Origin: Nocardia sp. CC227C
GTDB taxonomy: Bacteria; Actinomycetota; Actinomycetes; Mycobacteriales; Mycobacteriaceae
Reading direction: 5' to 3'
DNA length: 64,000 nt
NCBI RefSeq assembly: GCF_030767025.1
Contig: NZ_JASITE010000004.1
Span: forward strand, 434,001-498,000
Positions 42,165 to 50,553 of this stretch are shown here, in pieces. Both the position numbers and the translations under genes were made by a program. Position 1 is the first letter of the stretch; every line of letters starts with the position of its first letter. The notes below the pieces were generated by a model that saw nothing but the letters and a program-made list of their open reading frames with translations, ran no database searches and had not been told where the DNA came from.

Positions 42165-42540
42165 CCACGCCCCCACGGCAACGGCCACCAGATCGCACGC
42201 GAGAAACCACGCCCACCCGCAAAACCATCGCCCGTTCTCCACGTGCAGACGCCCCCTCCTATCAACGACCCGTGCACCGATCCCGCACGAGCAGGCCGCG
42301 CCGCCCCCACACAAGCGCCCGCCCCTGCCGAGCCGCACGCCTGAGCGACCACCTGATCACCCCCGAGCGAGACGACCATTGCGCTCCCGTCGCCGAGAAA
42401 CGCGAGCGCCGATCACCAGAGCAACGCGACCACTGATCTCGCAAGGATCGGGGTAACTCCTCGGGTACGCCCAGAATGGGTTCGCTCCCCCACCGCCGGC
42501 ACGGGTGCATGAGCCCCCACGGCACTGTGCCGTCCGCTGA

Positions 42541-42582
42541 AGACCCGGAGAGGCGGAGAGGAGACCCGGAGAGGCGGAGAGG
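42541..42582. repeat. 21-bp tandem duplication in a gene-free gap
   Basis: AGACCCGGAGAGGCGGAGAG plus G is repeated twice exactly (period 21). The gap 42165-42604 around it has no ORF with a coding bias in any frame; the long shadow frames from the upstream gene do not continue a real protein. I see only low-complexity CG-rich sequence and this duplication. Confidence 0.8.
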
Positions 42583-42604
42583 AACAAGCGGTCGATTACC
42601 CGCG

Positions 42605-42631
42605 TTGGCACTATCGGCTGTAGAGTGCTAA
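42605..42631. promoter_or_regulatory. CIRCE-like HrcA operator
   Basis: TTGGCACTA-N9-GAGTGCTAA, against the CIRCE consensus TTAGCACTC-N9-GAGTGCTAA: the right arm is perfect and the left arm has two changes. It lies 27 bp before the FmdB-type gene start at 42659. HrcA represses groE/dnaK-type heat-shock operons through this site in actinobacteria, so the downstream gene is probably heat-induced. Confidence 0.75.
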
Positions 42632-42658
42632 GTCGACAGAGACCGTGGAGGTAATCCG

Positions 42659-42964
42659 ATGCCTACTTACTCGTACGCCTGCACCGAGTGCGACAACAAG
42701 TTCGACATCGTGCAGTCCTTCTCCGATGACGCGCTGACCGTCTGCCCCGCGTGCGACGGCAAGCTGCGCAAACTGTTCAACTCGGTGGGCATCGTGTTCA
42801 AGGGCAGCGGCTTCTACCGCACCGACAGCCGCAACGGGTCGACCTCCAGTGAACCGGCCAAGGCGGCGGCGTCCTCCGACAGCGGCTCGTCCAGCGGTTC
42901 CACGGCCACCGCGTCGACGGCCTCCGTCGGCTCCAGCACCGGATCCAGCACCTCCGCGGCCTGA
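42659..42964 (+). CDS. ruc: FmdB-family zinc-ribbon chaperone (Ruc/Rv0991c-like)
   Basis: 101 aa, RBS GGAGGTAATC. The zinc ribbon has Cys8, Cys11, Cys29 and Cys32 (YACTEC, then CPAC), then a short linker and a Ser/Thr/Ala-rich tail of about 50 residues likely disordered. Mycobacterial Rv0991c is a redox-activated chaperone (Ruc) of this layout that is co-regulated with hsp60/hsp70. The CIRCE-like site and the 5-FTHF cyclo-ligase neighbour support that assignment. Activity here is inferred. Confidence 0.8.
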   Translation: MPTYSYACTECDNKFDIVQSFSDDALTVCPACDGKLRKLFNSVGIVFKGSGFYRTDSRNGSTSSEPAKAAASSDSGSSSGSTATASTASVGSSTGSSTSAA

Positions 42965-43077
42965 CGGACCGGGCCTGAAACAGGCTCTGTCCACACCGCT
43001 TTCGCTATCCACAGCCGACCCCTTCGGCAGTCGCCTCCGGGGTCGGCTGGTCCGTGCGCGGGCCTAGGCTCCCGGCC

Positions 43078-43767
43078 ATGAACCGATTGCGCTCCGCGCT
43101 CGCCGAGCTCCCACGACCGCCGTGGTCGGACGGTGCCGTCCTGCGCCGCCTGGTGGCGGTGGGCCTGCTGGCGCTGGCCGCCGTACTGGCACTGCGCGGC
43201 GACCCGGCCGACCGGCGCACCGAGGTCGTGGTCGCCGCCCGGGAGCTACCGCCCGGGCATACGCTCGGCGCGACGGACATCCGCACCGTCGGTCGCGAAA
43301 CCGCCGGGCTGCCGGAAGGTTTCGCGGGAGATCCCGCCGCGGTCCTGGGTGCGACGCTGACCGGCGCGGTGCGCACGGGTGAGATACTGACCGACGTCCG
43401 CGTCGTCGGCCCCCGGCTGGCCGCCGCGGCGGCCGGTACCCCCGATGCGCGCATCGTCCCGATCCGCCTGGCGGACGCCGCGGTCGCGTCCGTGCTGCGC
43501 GCCGGTGACCGCGTGGACGTGGTCGCGGCGGAGGAGGAGGGCCCCGCGGACCATGCCCGCGAGGAGCGGCCGCGGCGGACCGCCGGAGCCGACACCGCGC
43601 GGCCGGTGCGCGTGCTGGCGACCGATGCCGCGGTGGTGCTGGTGTCCGGAGCCGACGGGCCACGTGATTCCGGTGCACAGGTGGTGCTGGTGGCGCTCGA
43701 CGCCCGACATGCCACCGCCGTCGCAGCCGCCTCGCTACGCACCGCCCTCACGGTGGTGTTCCACTGA
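43078..43767 (+). CDS. SAF-domain membrane protein (CpaB/RcpC-like)
   Basis: 229 aa from the ATG at 43078. One TM near the N-terminus (LVAVGLLALAAVLAL) then a SAF domain (VVVAARELPPGHTLGATDIR, then RTGEILTDVRVVGPRL), then PIRLADAAVASVLRAGDRVD, as in CpaB-type Flp pilus assembly proteins. The C-terminal strand region (QVVLVALDARHATAVAAASL) completes it. No pilus genes are nearby, so the role is open; it may be envelope-associated. Confidence 0.75.
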   Translation: MNRLRSALAELPRPPWSDGAVLRRLVAVGLLALAAVLALRGDPADRRTEVVVAARELPPGHTLGATDIRTVGRETAGLPEGFAGDPAAVLGATLTGAVRTGEILTDVRVVGPRLAAAAAGTPDARIVPIRLADAAVASVLRAGDRVDVVAAEEEGPADHAREERPRRTAGADTARPVRVLATDAAVVLVSGADGPRDSGAQVVLVALDARHATAVAAASLRTALTVVFH

Positions 43768-43899
43768 CCGATACCCCCGAGCGATTAACATTCCCCGTAT
43801 CCCCGATGAACCACCAGTGCACGGCTCCACCGGACGCACCGTCCGGCGCTCGTATCCGACCCGCCCCGGCGCGGCGATCAAGCAGAGGGAGTTTCGGCC

Positions 43900-44304
43900 A
43901 TGCTCAAGGGATTCAAGGATTTCCTGCTTCGCGGCAATGTGGTGGACCTGGCGGTCGCCGTGGTCATGGGTACCGCATTCGTCGCCATTGTCACCGCTTT
44001 CAGCAATGGCATCATCAACCCGTTGCTGGCCGTATTCGGCGGCAGCGACGAACTCGGGCTGGGATTCCAGCTCGTGGCCGACAAACCGGCGACCTTCATC
44101 GCCATCGGCCCCATCATCACGGCCGCGCTCAACTTCGTCATCATCGCATCCCTGCTCTACTTCATCGTGGTGGTTCCGACGAACAAGGCCAAAAATCGCT
44201 GGGGCACAGCCGAAGCCGCCGCGACCGAGCTCGAATTGCTCGCCGAGATTCGTGATCTGCTCGCCGCGGGCCCCGAACACAGCGGCGGGAAACACGAATC
44301 CTGA
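43900..44304 (+). CDS. mscL: Large-conductance mechanosensitive channel MscL
   Basis: 134 aa. The N-terminal amphipathic start MLKGFKDFLLRGNVVDLAVA, TM1 (VAVVMGTAFVAIVTAFSNGI), a periplasmic loop (LAVFGGSDELGLGFQLVADK), TM2 (IGPIITAALNFVIIASLLYF) and a C-terminal helix match MscL. It releases solutes on hypo-osmotic shock. A terminator follows at 44352-44383. Confidence 0.97.
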   Translation: MLKGFKDFLLRGNVVDLAVAVVMGTAFVAIVTAFSNGIINPLLAVFGGSDELGLGFQLVADKPATFIAIGPIITAALNFVIIASLLYFIVVVPTNKAKNRWGTAEAAATELELLAEIRDLLAAGPEHSGGKHES

Positions 44305-44351
44305 ACGGCGGACTACCACGCGGTGAACAAAGAAGGGCGCGAAACAAAGAA

Positions 44352-44383
44352 ATGGACCCGGTGCGAAACCGCACCGGGCCCAT
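44352..44383. terminator. Bidirectional terminator mscL/mspA
   Basis: ATGGACCCGGTGCG with CGCACCGGGCCCAT, 14-bp arms with one A-C mismatch and a 4-nt loop, between the stops at 44304 and 44402. Confidence 0.85.
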
Positions 44384-44401
44384 TCTCGAACTAGGCGTCG
44401 A

Positions 44402-45067
44402 TCAGCCGAGGCTGAACGGCTGGCCCCACAGGGTGACCGTGCTCATGACGTTGTCCGTCTCGACCTTGACGGTGACGAACGCACGCGCCTGGGCGTACCC
44501 GGCGCAGCCGCTGAGACCGATGGTGGTGTCGGCCCAGGTCACCGAGCCGCTCTGGCCCTTGAACGTGGTGTTGCTGCCGTGGTCCTCGTTGCCGTAGTCA
44601 TCCGGCTTCTCGATGTCGAGGACGTAGAAGCGCGCCGCCTGGCCCGGGCCGAGCGACAGGCTGCCGCCGGTGGACGCACCGAGGGAGGCGCTGCCGCCCT
44701 CTTCCAGCGGAACGCTGCCCTCGACGCCGCCCTCGACGCCGCCGCCGCCGATGTTCACCTGGCAGCCGACCACGTAGCCGGGGTAGATCTTGCCCTTGCT
44801 GGCACCGGACAGCTCGACCTGAGCCGACCCGGAGACCCAGGCGTTGCGGTGCAGCGGGGTGGCGCCCATGGACGGGCTGATCAGGGCCGACTCGCCGACG
44901 AGGCGAACGGTCACGGCGGTGCCGTCGGACAGGGTCTTGGTGATTTCGCCGCCCGGCAGCGGCACGAAGGTGTCGGCGTTGGCGGCGCCGGTGGAGAACA
45001 GGCCCAGGGCGACGGCGGCAGTGGCACCCACACCAGCCATCCGAGCCACGGTCTTACGGATGTTCAT
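44402..45067 (-). CDS. MspA-family porin 1
   Basis: 221 aa from the ATG at 45067 (GAGG upstream). A Sec signal (VARMAGVGATAAVALGLFST, cleavage near AANADTF) precedes the MspA barrel domain: VSGSAQVELSGASKGKIYPG, YVVGCQVNIGGGG, then SVTWADTTIGLSGCAGYAQA. MspA octamers form the main hydrophilic channel of the mycobacterial outer membrane. The two Cys could pair. It is the downstream gene of a tandem pair, 64 bp behind the second copy. Confidence 0.92.
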   Translation of the reverse strand: MNIRKTVARMAGVGATAAVALGLFSTGAANADTFVPLPGGEITKTLSDGTAVTVRLVGESALISPSMGATPLHRNAWVSGSAQVELSGASKGKIYPGYVVGCQVNIGGGGVEGGVEGSVPLEEGGSASLGASTGGSLSLGPGQAARFYVLDIEKPDDYGNEDHGSNTTFKGQSGSVTWADTTIGLSGCAGYAQARAFVTVKVETDNVMSTVTLWGQPFSLG

Positions 45068-45130
45068 ATTGTTTTCCCTCAAGGGTTTGATTCGCTTGCG
45101 CGAGAAGTGATTTGGCGAGACCGGGACACG

Positions 45131-45811
45131 TCAGCCGATGCTGAACGGCATACCGTAGAGGGTCGTCTTCGAGTAGTGGTCGCCGATGATCTCGACAACG
45201 GTGTAGGAACGGGCCTGCGCGTAGCCCGCGCAGCCCTGGATCTGCATCTCGGCATCCATGTACTCGACCGAGTAGACGCCCGGCTTCAGGATGTCCTTGC
45301 CCTCGACCTCGACCCACTTGACCTGGCCGGGGCCCAGCTCCAGGCCCATGGACACGCCGCCGCCGAGATCGCTCAGGTTGACGCTCGCCGACACGCCCGC
45401 GGACACGGCCTCGTCACCGATGCTGACCTGGCAGCCGATGATGTAGCCGGTGCTGATTCGCGAAGCGCCGTGGGTGGACGAGTTGTTGGATCCGTCACGA
45501 CCCGACGGGCCGTTCCACGGGCCCGGGTCGCCCTCGGGGGTGCTCCGGACATCGGCGGTGGCATTGCCACTCACCCACACGGTGCGCCCGGCGCCGTTGG
45601 CCGCCAGCGACGGCGACACGATCGCTTGCTCGCCCGTGCGCGTAATGGTGACCTCGCCACCCGGGCTCGTCTTCTGGCCGTCCGGCAACGGCACGAAGGT
45701 ATCCGCGTGGGCAGCACCGGTCGACATCAGGCCGATGGCAACGGCCGCAGCCGCGCCAGCGCCCGCGATCCGGGCACCACGACGCAGACCGTTGGTGCGG
45801 TTCTCGCTCAT
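45131..45811 (-). CDS. MspA-family porin 2
   Basis: 226 aa from the ATG at 45811 (RBS GAGGGGAAG). Signal peptide ends AAHADTF; the barrel part (VWVSGNATADVRSTPEGDPG, then YIIGCQVSIGDEAVSAGVSA, then EYMDAEMQIQGCAGYAQARS) is about 45% identical by eye to porin 1 in its core. An insertion near residue 105 (GPWNGPSGRDGSNNSSTHGA) is unlike porin 1. It carries its own leader hairpin at 45838 and a distant CRP-like site. Confidence 0.92.
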   Translation of the reverse strand: MSENRTNGLRRGARIAGAGAAAAVAIGLMSTGAAHADTFVPLPDGQKTSPGGEVTITRTGEQAIVSPSLAANGAGRTVWVSGNATADVRSTPEGDPGPWNGPSGRDGSNNSSTHGASRISTGYIIGCQVSIGDEAVSAGVSASVNLSDLGGGVSMGLELGPGQVKWVEVEGKDILKPGVYSVEYMDAEMQIQGCAGYAQARSYTVVEIIGDHYSKTTLYGMPFSIG

Positions 45812-45837
45812 ACTTCCCCTCATCAGGTTTCTAGCGG

Positions 45838-45860
45838 TCAGCCTCGACACCCGAGGCTGA
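45838..45860 (-). other. Leader hairpin of the mspA operon
   Basis: TCAGCCTCG with CGAGGCTGA, 9-bp stem and 5-nt loop, 27 nt before the porin 2 ATG. It sits just upstream of the RBS, so it may stabilise the mRNA or act as a 5' UTR control; there is no competing terminator structure that I can see. Confidence 0.45.
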
Positions 45861-46093
45861 AATGGGTCCTCTCAGGCCCAGCTCAGTTTGTCGCTCTTTT
45901 GTTGCCACCGTGTAACCAATGACAAATTTTGTGCTCCAAGCGAGTTCAGCCGCAGGAGCCGGGCCAGGCTCCTGTTGCAGTGGGCGCGGCAACGCCACAC
46001 TCCGAGACTGGAGAACCCACGGGTTGTACAGCCCGAAGTGGGACATTAAACACTCAGGCAATGACTGAGCAATGTAAGAGTTGGTAAACAGTG

Positions 46094-46109
46094 TGTGATC
46101 TGAATCACA
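46094..46109. promoter_or_regulatory. CRP/GlxR-type operator
   Basis: TGTGATCTGAATCACA, perfect TGTGA-N6-TCACA; the outer bases extend symmetry to GTGTGA/TCACAC. This is the classic CRP (mycobacteria) or GlxR (corynebacteria) cAMP-receptor site. It lies about 280 bp before the porin 2 start in the 417-bp gap 45812-46242 and would act on the minus-strand mspA operon. The rest of the gap holds a terminator and no ORF. Confidence 0.8.
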
Positions 46110-46177
46110 CTGACCATGATTCTCATATCACTTGATTTGCATAAGTGCGGTGAGCAGGGAATTCGTAGAAACAACGA

Positions 46178-46206
46178 AAAGGCTCGACGCTAAGCGTCGA
46201 GCCTTT
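46178..46206. terminator. Hairpin terminator of the moaB operon
   Basis: AAAGGCTCGACGC with GCGTCGAGCCTTT, 13-bp perfect stem and a TAA loop, just beyond the stop at 46243 of the minus-strand operon. Confidence 0.9.
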
Positions 46207-46242
46207 GCCGGCGATAGCCGGTGCAGATCGCACCGATCAATT

Positions 46243-46470
46243 TCAGCCGTGATGCGGCGGCACCTGCGAGCGCAACCAGTCGTCGGACGCGCCCGCGTTC
46301 GGCTCCGGCGTCCGTTCGTCCCGGGTGGTAGCTGGGAGGGTGTCACCGAAAACCCGCGCGAGCCGCGCCGCCTCCGCTACCGAGAGCTTCTTGCGCCGGG
46401 GCGGCTCGCAATCGCGACCGGCCTCGGGTTCGCGGCCGGTCGCGGTATCGCGATCAGGGTCAGAGTTCAT
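46243..46470 (-). CDS. Small hypothetical protein, last gene of the htrA/moaB operon
   Basis: 75 aa overlapping the moaB gene by 11 bp. Charged start (MNSDPDRDTATGREPEAGRD), a basic-acidic helix (RKKLSVAEAARLARVFGDTL) and a C-terminal WLRSQVPPHH. Codons strongly G/C-ending, so it is probably real. Function unknown; possible partner of MoaB. Confidence 0.6.
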   Translation of the reverse strand: MNSDPDRDTATGREPEAGRDCEPPRRKKLSVAEAARLARVFGDTLPATTRDERTPEPNAGASDDWLRSQVPPHHG

Positions 46471-47062
46471 CCGCGAGACCGGACAGCTGCTCGATCACCC
46501 GGATCGCCAGCGGACCGAGGGTGGCCATCCCGTCGCGGACGGCGGCGCGGGTGCCGGGCAGGTTGACCACCAGGGTGCTGCCCGAGACGCCCGCCAGGCC
46601 ACGGGACAGGCCCGCGTCCACCGAACCGGCCGACAATCCGGAGGCACGCAGTGCCTCGCTGATCCCCGGCAGTTCCCGGTCCAGCACCTCGGCGGTGGCC
46701 TCGGGCGTGCAGTCCCGCGGCGACATGCCGGTGCCGCCCACCGAGATGACCAGATCCACGCCGCCGATCACCGCGGTATTGAGCGCGTTGCGGATCTCGA
46801 CCTCGTCGGCCTGCACCGACACCGAGGCGTCCACCAGGAAGCCCGCTTCGGTGAGTAGCTCGGTGACCAGCGGACCCAGCGAGTCCACACCGCCGTGAGC
46901 GGTTCGGTCGTCGACGACCACGACAAGAGCACGGCCCGCCACAGCGGCATCGATTTCCATGGTGCTCACCGTAGCGTCCTTGCCCGACAACGGCTCCCAA
47001 CCCCCGTCCCGGAGGATCCGCTCCGCGGCCAGCGCGATCGGTCTGGTTCGTACTTGGCTCAT
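46460..47062 (-). CDS. moaB2: MoaB/Mog-family molybdopterin biosynthesis protein
   Basis: 200 aa, ATG overlapping the htrA stop (ATGA). Domain motif VDLVISVGGTGMSPRDCTPE, then a RELPGISEALRASGL helix and VVNLPGTRAAVRDG, as in MoaB/MogA adenylyltransferase-type proteins. In M. tuberculosis moaB2 also lies next to pepD and mprB. The N-terminal 35 residues are an extension over the shortest MoaB. Confidence 0.9.
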   Translation of the reverse strand: MSQVRTRPIALAAERILRDGGWEPLSGKDATVSTMEIDAAVAGRALVVVVDDRTAHGGVDSLGPLVTELLTEAGFLVDASVSVQADEVEIRNALNTAVIGGVDLVISVGGTGMSPRDCTPEATAEVLDRELPGISEALRASGLSAGSVDAGLSRGLAGVSGSTLVVNLPGTRAAVRDGMATLGPLAIRVIEQLSGLADEL

Positions 47063-48966
47063 CGGCCGCCCTCCACTACCTCGCCGAGGGTCACCTCGAC
47101 GGTTCTCGAATTGTTGCCCTGCTCGTCGGTGAAGGTGACCTTCACCTTGTCACCCGGCTGGTGCGAGCGCACCGCCGCGATGAGCGCGTTGCCGGAGTCG
47201 ATGACCTGATCATCGAGCTTGGTGATGATCGCGCCGTTCGGGATGCCCGCCGCCGCGGCCGCGCCGTCCGGGGTCACCTCCACCACCCGCGCGCCGTTCA
47301 CGTCGTCGCGGCCGCGCACCTTGATCCCGATCTGGGCGTAGGTGACCTTGCCGGTCTTGATCAGCTCATCGGCGACACGCCGGGCCTGGTCGACCGGGAT
47401 GGCGAAGCCGAGGCCGATGGAACCACTCTGACCGCCGGACAGATCGGACACGCCGAGCGTGGCGATGGCGGTGTTGATCCCGATCAGCTTGCCGTTCATA
47501 TCCACCAGCGCGCCACCGGAATTACCCGGATTGATGGCGGCGTCGGTCTGGATGGCGTCGATCACCGTGCCCGTCGAGCCGGAATCGCCACTGGTCGACA
47601 CCGGGCGGTTGAGAGCGGACACGATACCGGTGGTCACGGTGCCCGCGAGGCCGAGCGGCGAGCCGATCGCCACCGCGGGCTGACCCACCTGGAGGTTCTC
47701 CGAGCTGCCCAGTTCGATCGGGGTGAGGCCGGACTTCCCGCTCACCTTGATGACCGCCAGGTCCGAGACCGGGTCGCTGCCCACCGCGGTGGCCGGGGCG
47801 GTGGAGCCGTCGCTGAACGCGACCTCCATCCGGGCGTTCGGGCCCGCGCCGCTGACCACGTGGTTGTTGGTGAGGATCAGGCCGTCACTGGACAGCACCA
47901 CGCCGGAGCCCTCGCCCTCGGCGCGATTGCCCTCCACCCGGATCATGACCACGCTCGGCACCACCTTCTGGGCCACCGCCTGCACCGACCCCGCGGGGGC
48001 GCTGGCGACATTGGTGGCCTTCTCGCGCGGGGCGTCGAGGGCATTGGTGACGGCCGGTCGGCCACCACCGGCATCGCGCGTCGCGACCGAGCCGACCACG
48101 CCGCCGATACCACCGCTCACCAGCGCCAGCACCACCGCGCCCGCCAGCAGGGCGGTGCGCTTGCCGCCCTTGTGCCCCGGATCGCCCGGATAGCCGGGCT
48201 GCCCGGGTCCGCCCGGGTTGCCCGGTCCGCCCGGGTGGCCGGGGTCGCCGGGTCCGCCCGGCCCGCCGGGTCCCCCCTGGCCGCCGTGCCCGCCGGGTCC
48301 ACCCTGGCCGCCGTGCCCGCCGGGCCCACTCCGGCCGCCGTACCCGCCGTACCCGCCGTGTCCGGCGTGGCCGCCCGGCCCGCCCTGGCCGAACAGTCCG
48401 CCGCCACCCGCGTGCCCGCCTGTACCGCCCGCACCCATGGCGGCGGTCGTGTATGGGCCGACTTGGAATCCACCCTGCCCGGAACCACTCATATCCGATA
48501 CATACCCAGCCGAATGCGATTCACCGACGGGAATCTCCGCGGTTCCCGACGCATCGTGGCCCGCGCCCCGCCCCGCCGCGCCGTATGCCGAAGTGCCGGG
48601 GCCGTACGGGGTGGCCCCACCGCCGAAAGGGACTGCCCCACCGAAGGACCGACCGCCACCGTGCGGCTGCCCCGGCGCGCCGCCGAACGGTTGCGCGGCC
48701 GGATCACCGGCACCACCGCCGAACGGCCACGCGGATTCGCCGCTCCGGCCGGTCCCGCCACCCGAACCCGCGTCCGCCGGTCCCCCGACCGAACCGGCGG
48801 ACGGGTTGGGCGGGGTGTGGCCGAAGGTCGGGTGCACGACGCCGGAAGGCTGGTCGGCCGCGGCGTCGAACGGCCGGGTGGCCGGGTCGCCGGGGGTGGC
48901 CGCTCCGGGGTGGGCGCCGGTCGCTTCGGGCCGATCGCTCCGCTTGTCCTTCGAATCCTCGGTCAT
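47059..48966 (-). CDS. pepD: HtrA/PepD-type serine protease with collagen-like Gly-rich N-terminus
   Basis: 635 aa from the ATG at 48966 (AGGAG upstream; the ORF extends to 49053 but is non-coding there). Residues 1-265 are cytosolic and low-complexity with many GGxGGPGG collagen-like triplets. One TM (about 268-293, LLAGAVVLALVSGGIGGVVG) leads to a trypsin-like domain: His in LILTNNHVVSGAG (~367), Asp in DPVSDLAVIKVSG (~400), Ser in NPGNSGGALVDMN (~483), then a C-terminal PDZ (IGIKVRGRDDVNGARVVEVT). PepD is the envelope-stress HtrA controlled by MprAB; the operon order mprA-mprB-pepD-moaB2 fits. Confidence 0.93.
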   Translation of the reverse strand: MTEDSKDKRSDRPEATGAHPGAATPGDPATRPFDAAADQPSGVVHPTFGHTPPNPSAGSVGGPADAGSGGGTGRSGESAWPFGGGAGDPAAQPFGGAPGQPHGGGRSFGGAVPFGGGATPYGPGTSAYGAAGRGAGHDASGTAEIPVGESHSAGYVSDMSGSGQGGFQVGPYTTAAMGAGGTGGHAGGGGLFGQGGPGGHAGHGGYGGYGGRSGPGGHGGQGGPGGHGGQGGPGGPGGPGDPGHPGGPGNPGGPGQPGYPGDPGHKGGKRTALLAGAVVLALVSGGIGGVVGSVATRDAGGGRPAVTNALDAPREKATNVASAPAGSVQAVAQKVVPSVVMIRVEGNRAEGEGSGVVLSSDGLILTNNHVVSGAGPNARMEVAFSDGSTAPATAVGSDPVSDLAVIKVSGKSGLTPIELGSSENLQVGQPAVAIGSPLGLAGTVTTGIVSALNRPVSTSGDSGSTGTVIDAIQTDAAINPGNSGGALVDMNGKLIGINTAIATLGVSDLSGGQSGSIGLGFAIPVDQARRVADELIKTGKVTYAQIGIKVRGRDDVNGARVVEVTPDGAAAAAGIPNGAIITKLDDQVIDSGNALIAAVRSHQPGDKVKVTFTDEQGNNSRTVEVTLGEVVEGGR

Positions 48967-49012
48967 GTCTCTCGTTTCTCCTCGAGTCTGACGACCAGCC
49001 TGCTGGCGACGG

Positions 49013-49029
49013 CTGAGAGCGGACTGAGA
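49013..49029. promoter_or_regulatory. MprA-box-like direct repeat before htrA
   Basis: CTGAGA at 49013 and 49024, spaced by exactly 11 bp, lie between mprB (stop 49064) and htrA (start 48966). The same pair occurs at 51264/51275 before mprA. MprA recognises loosely conserved direct repeats; the identical spacing in both promoters makes this a good operator call. I state the sequence, not the published consensus. Confidence 0.7.
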
Positions 49030-49063
49030 TCGCGCTGGCTTTTCGCCGAGCATTCGTGCCAGG

Positions 49064-50542
49064 TCAGGCGGTGACCGGAGGCGGCGCGCCCGTCCCGGGA
49101 AGCACGATACGGATCAACGCGCCACCGCGGTCGGAACCGTCGATCGTGATGGTGCCGCCGTGCTTGGTCACCACCTGCTTGACAATGGCCAGCCCCAGCC
49201 CGGAACCGGGCATGGAGCGCGAGGCGGTGGTGCGGTAGAACCGCTCGAAGACCAGTTCCCGTTCGGCGGGCGGGATTCCCGGCCCGGCGTCGTCCACGGT
49301 GAACTCCAGCAGCCCGCGCCCGTTCTCGGTCATGCGAACGAAGACCTTGGCCCCGGACGGACTCCATTTGGCGGCGTTGTCGAGCACATTGAGCAGCGCC
49401 CGCTCCAATCCGGCCTCATCGCCGTAGACGAACCAGGGGCGGAGGGCGGCGTCGAACTCGATGCCGGTGCGCCGCCGCCGCACCCGTTCCAGCGCGCGTT
49501 CGGCCACATCCCCGATGTCGACCTGCTCGTACACCGTCTCGGGCGCGTCCTCCCGCGCCAGGTCCACCAGATCGCCCACCAGCGTGGACAATTCCTCGAT
49601 CTGCGCCATCACGTCGCCGCGCAGTTCGGCCATGTCCTCGTCCGGGATGCGCGGCGCGCCCGGGCGACTGGAGGCGATGAGCAGTTCCATATTGGTGCGC
49701 AGCGAGGTGAGCGGGGTCTTGAGTTCGTGCCCGGCATCGGACACCAATCTGCGCTGCCGCTCCCGCGATTCGGCCAGGGCACGCAACATGGTGTTGAAAC
49801 TCTCGGTGAGCCGGGCGAGCTCGTCGTCACCGGTCACCGGTATGGGGGTGAGGTCGTCGGTGCGGGCCACCCGCTCGGTCGCCGCGGTCAAGCGCGCCAC
49901 CGGACGCAAGCCGGTGCGCGCCACCGCCGTTCCCGCCGCCGCGGCCAGCACCACGCCGCAGCCGCCGACCACGAACAGCAGCCAGGCCAGCCGGTCGAGC
50001 ACCTCGCGGGTGGGTTGCAACCGTTGCGAGACCACCAGGGTGGAGCCGGAATTGGTGCGCCGGGCCAGCACCCGCTGGTTGTCGACGGTGTGCAAAGAGA
50101 AACCGAGTTCGCCGCGCGCGACCGCCTCCTCCTGCGCGCCGATGGGCGGTTTGGTGGCCTGCGGCGGCACATAGCGCTGCAGATCCGCGCCGTCCGGGAA
50201 GATCAGCGCCACGCCCACGTCGCTGGAGTACAGCCCGGCCAGCACGATGGACTGGAAGCCGAGGCTGTCGAAGTTGTTGTCGATCATCAGCGCCGCGCGG
50301 GCGCGCAGCTGCGCGTCCACGTCGGCGTACAGCGAGCGCGCCACCATGGCGTACGCGGCGATGGAGGTGACCGCGACGGCGACGGCCACCAGCGAGGCCG
50401 CCAGCAGCGTCACCCGCCAGCGCAGCGATACCGACCGGGTCAGCGGCATGGGCGGGCGCAGTTCGGCCGCGTCCTTGCCGAAGGATCCGGCCGGATGCCC
50501 GATTCCGGCGACCACCGGTCGCCGCGGAACGGTTCTACCCAC
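49064..50542 (-). CDS. mprB: MprB sensor histidine kinase
   Basis: 492 aa. Two TM segments flank an external sensor (TM1 about 42-62, LLAASLVAVAVAVTSIAAYA; TM2 about 185-210, LLFVVGGCGVVLAAAAGTAV), then HAMP, then the phospho-His in SDAGHELKTPLTSLRTNMEL (~270), N-box NVLDNAAKWSPSGA, and ATP-lid VDDAGPGIPPAERELVFERF, SGLGLAIVKQVV. Its partner MprA is 11 bp upstream. MprAB senses envelope stress and induces pepD and sigma factors. Confidence 0.94.
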   Translation of the reverse strand: MGRTVPRRPVVAGIGHPAGSFGKDAAELRPPMPLTRSVSLRWRVTLLAASLVAVAVAVTSIAAYAMVARSLYADVDAQLRARAALMIDNNFDSLGFQSIVLAGLYSSDVGVALIFPDGADLQRYVPPQATKPPIGAQEEAVARGELGFSLHTVDNQRVLARRTNSGSTLVVSQRLQPTREVLDRLAWLLFVVGGCGVVLAAAAGTAVARTGLRPVARLTAATERVARTDDLTPIPVTGDDELARLTESFNTMLRALAESRERQRRLVSDAGHELKTPLTSLRTNMELLIASSRPGAPRIPDEDMAELRGDVMAQIEELSTLVGDLVDLAREDAPETVYEQVDIGDVAERALERVRRRRTGIEFDAALRPWFVYGDEAGLERALLNVLDNAAKWSPSGAKVFVRMTENGRGLLEFTVDDAGPGIPPAERELVFERFYRTTASRSMPGSGLGLAIVKQVVTKHGGTITIDGSDRGGALIRIVLPGTGAPPPVTA

Positions 50543-50553
50543 GAGCGCGACTC

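Noticed and set aside
41591..42436. A 281-aa frame overlapping the cyclo-ligase gene and the gap behind it
   Set aside because: Pro/Arg-rich antisense-like composition with no start signal; the gap has no coding bias.
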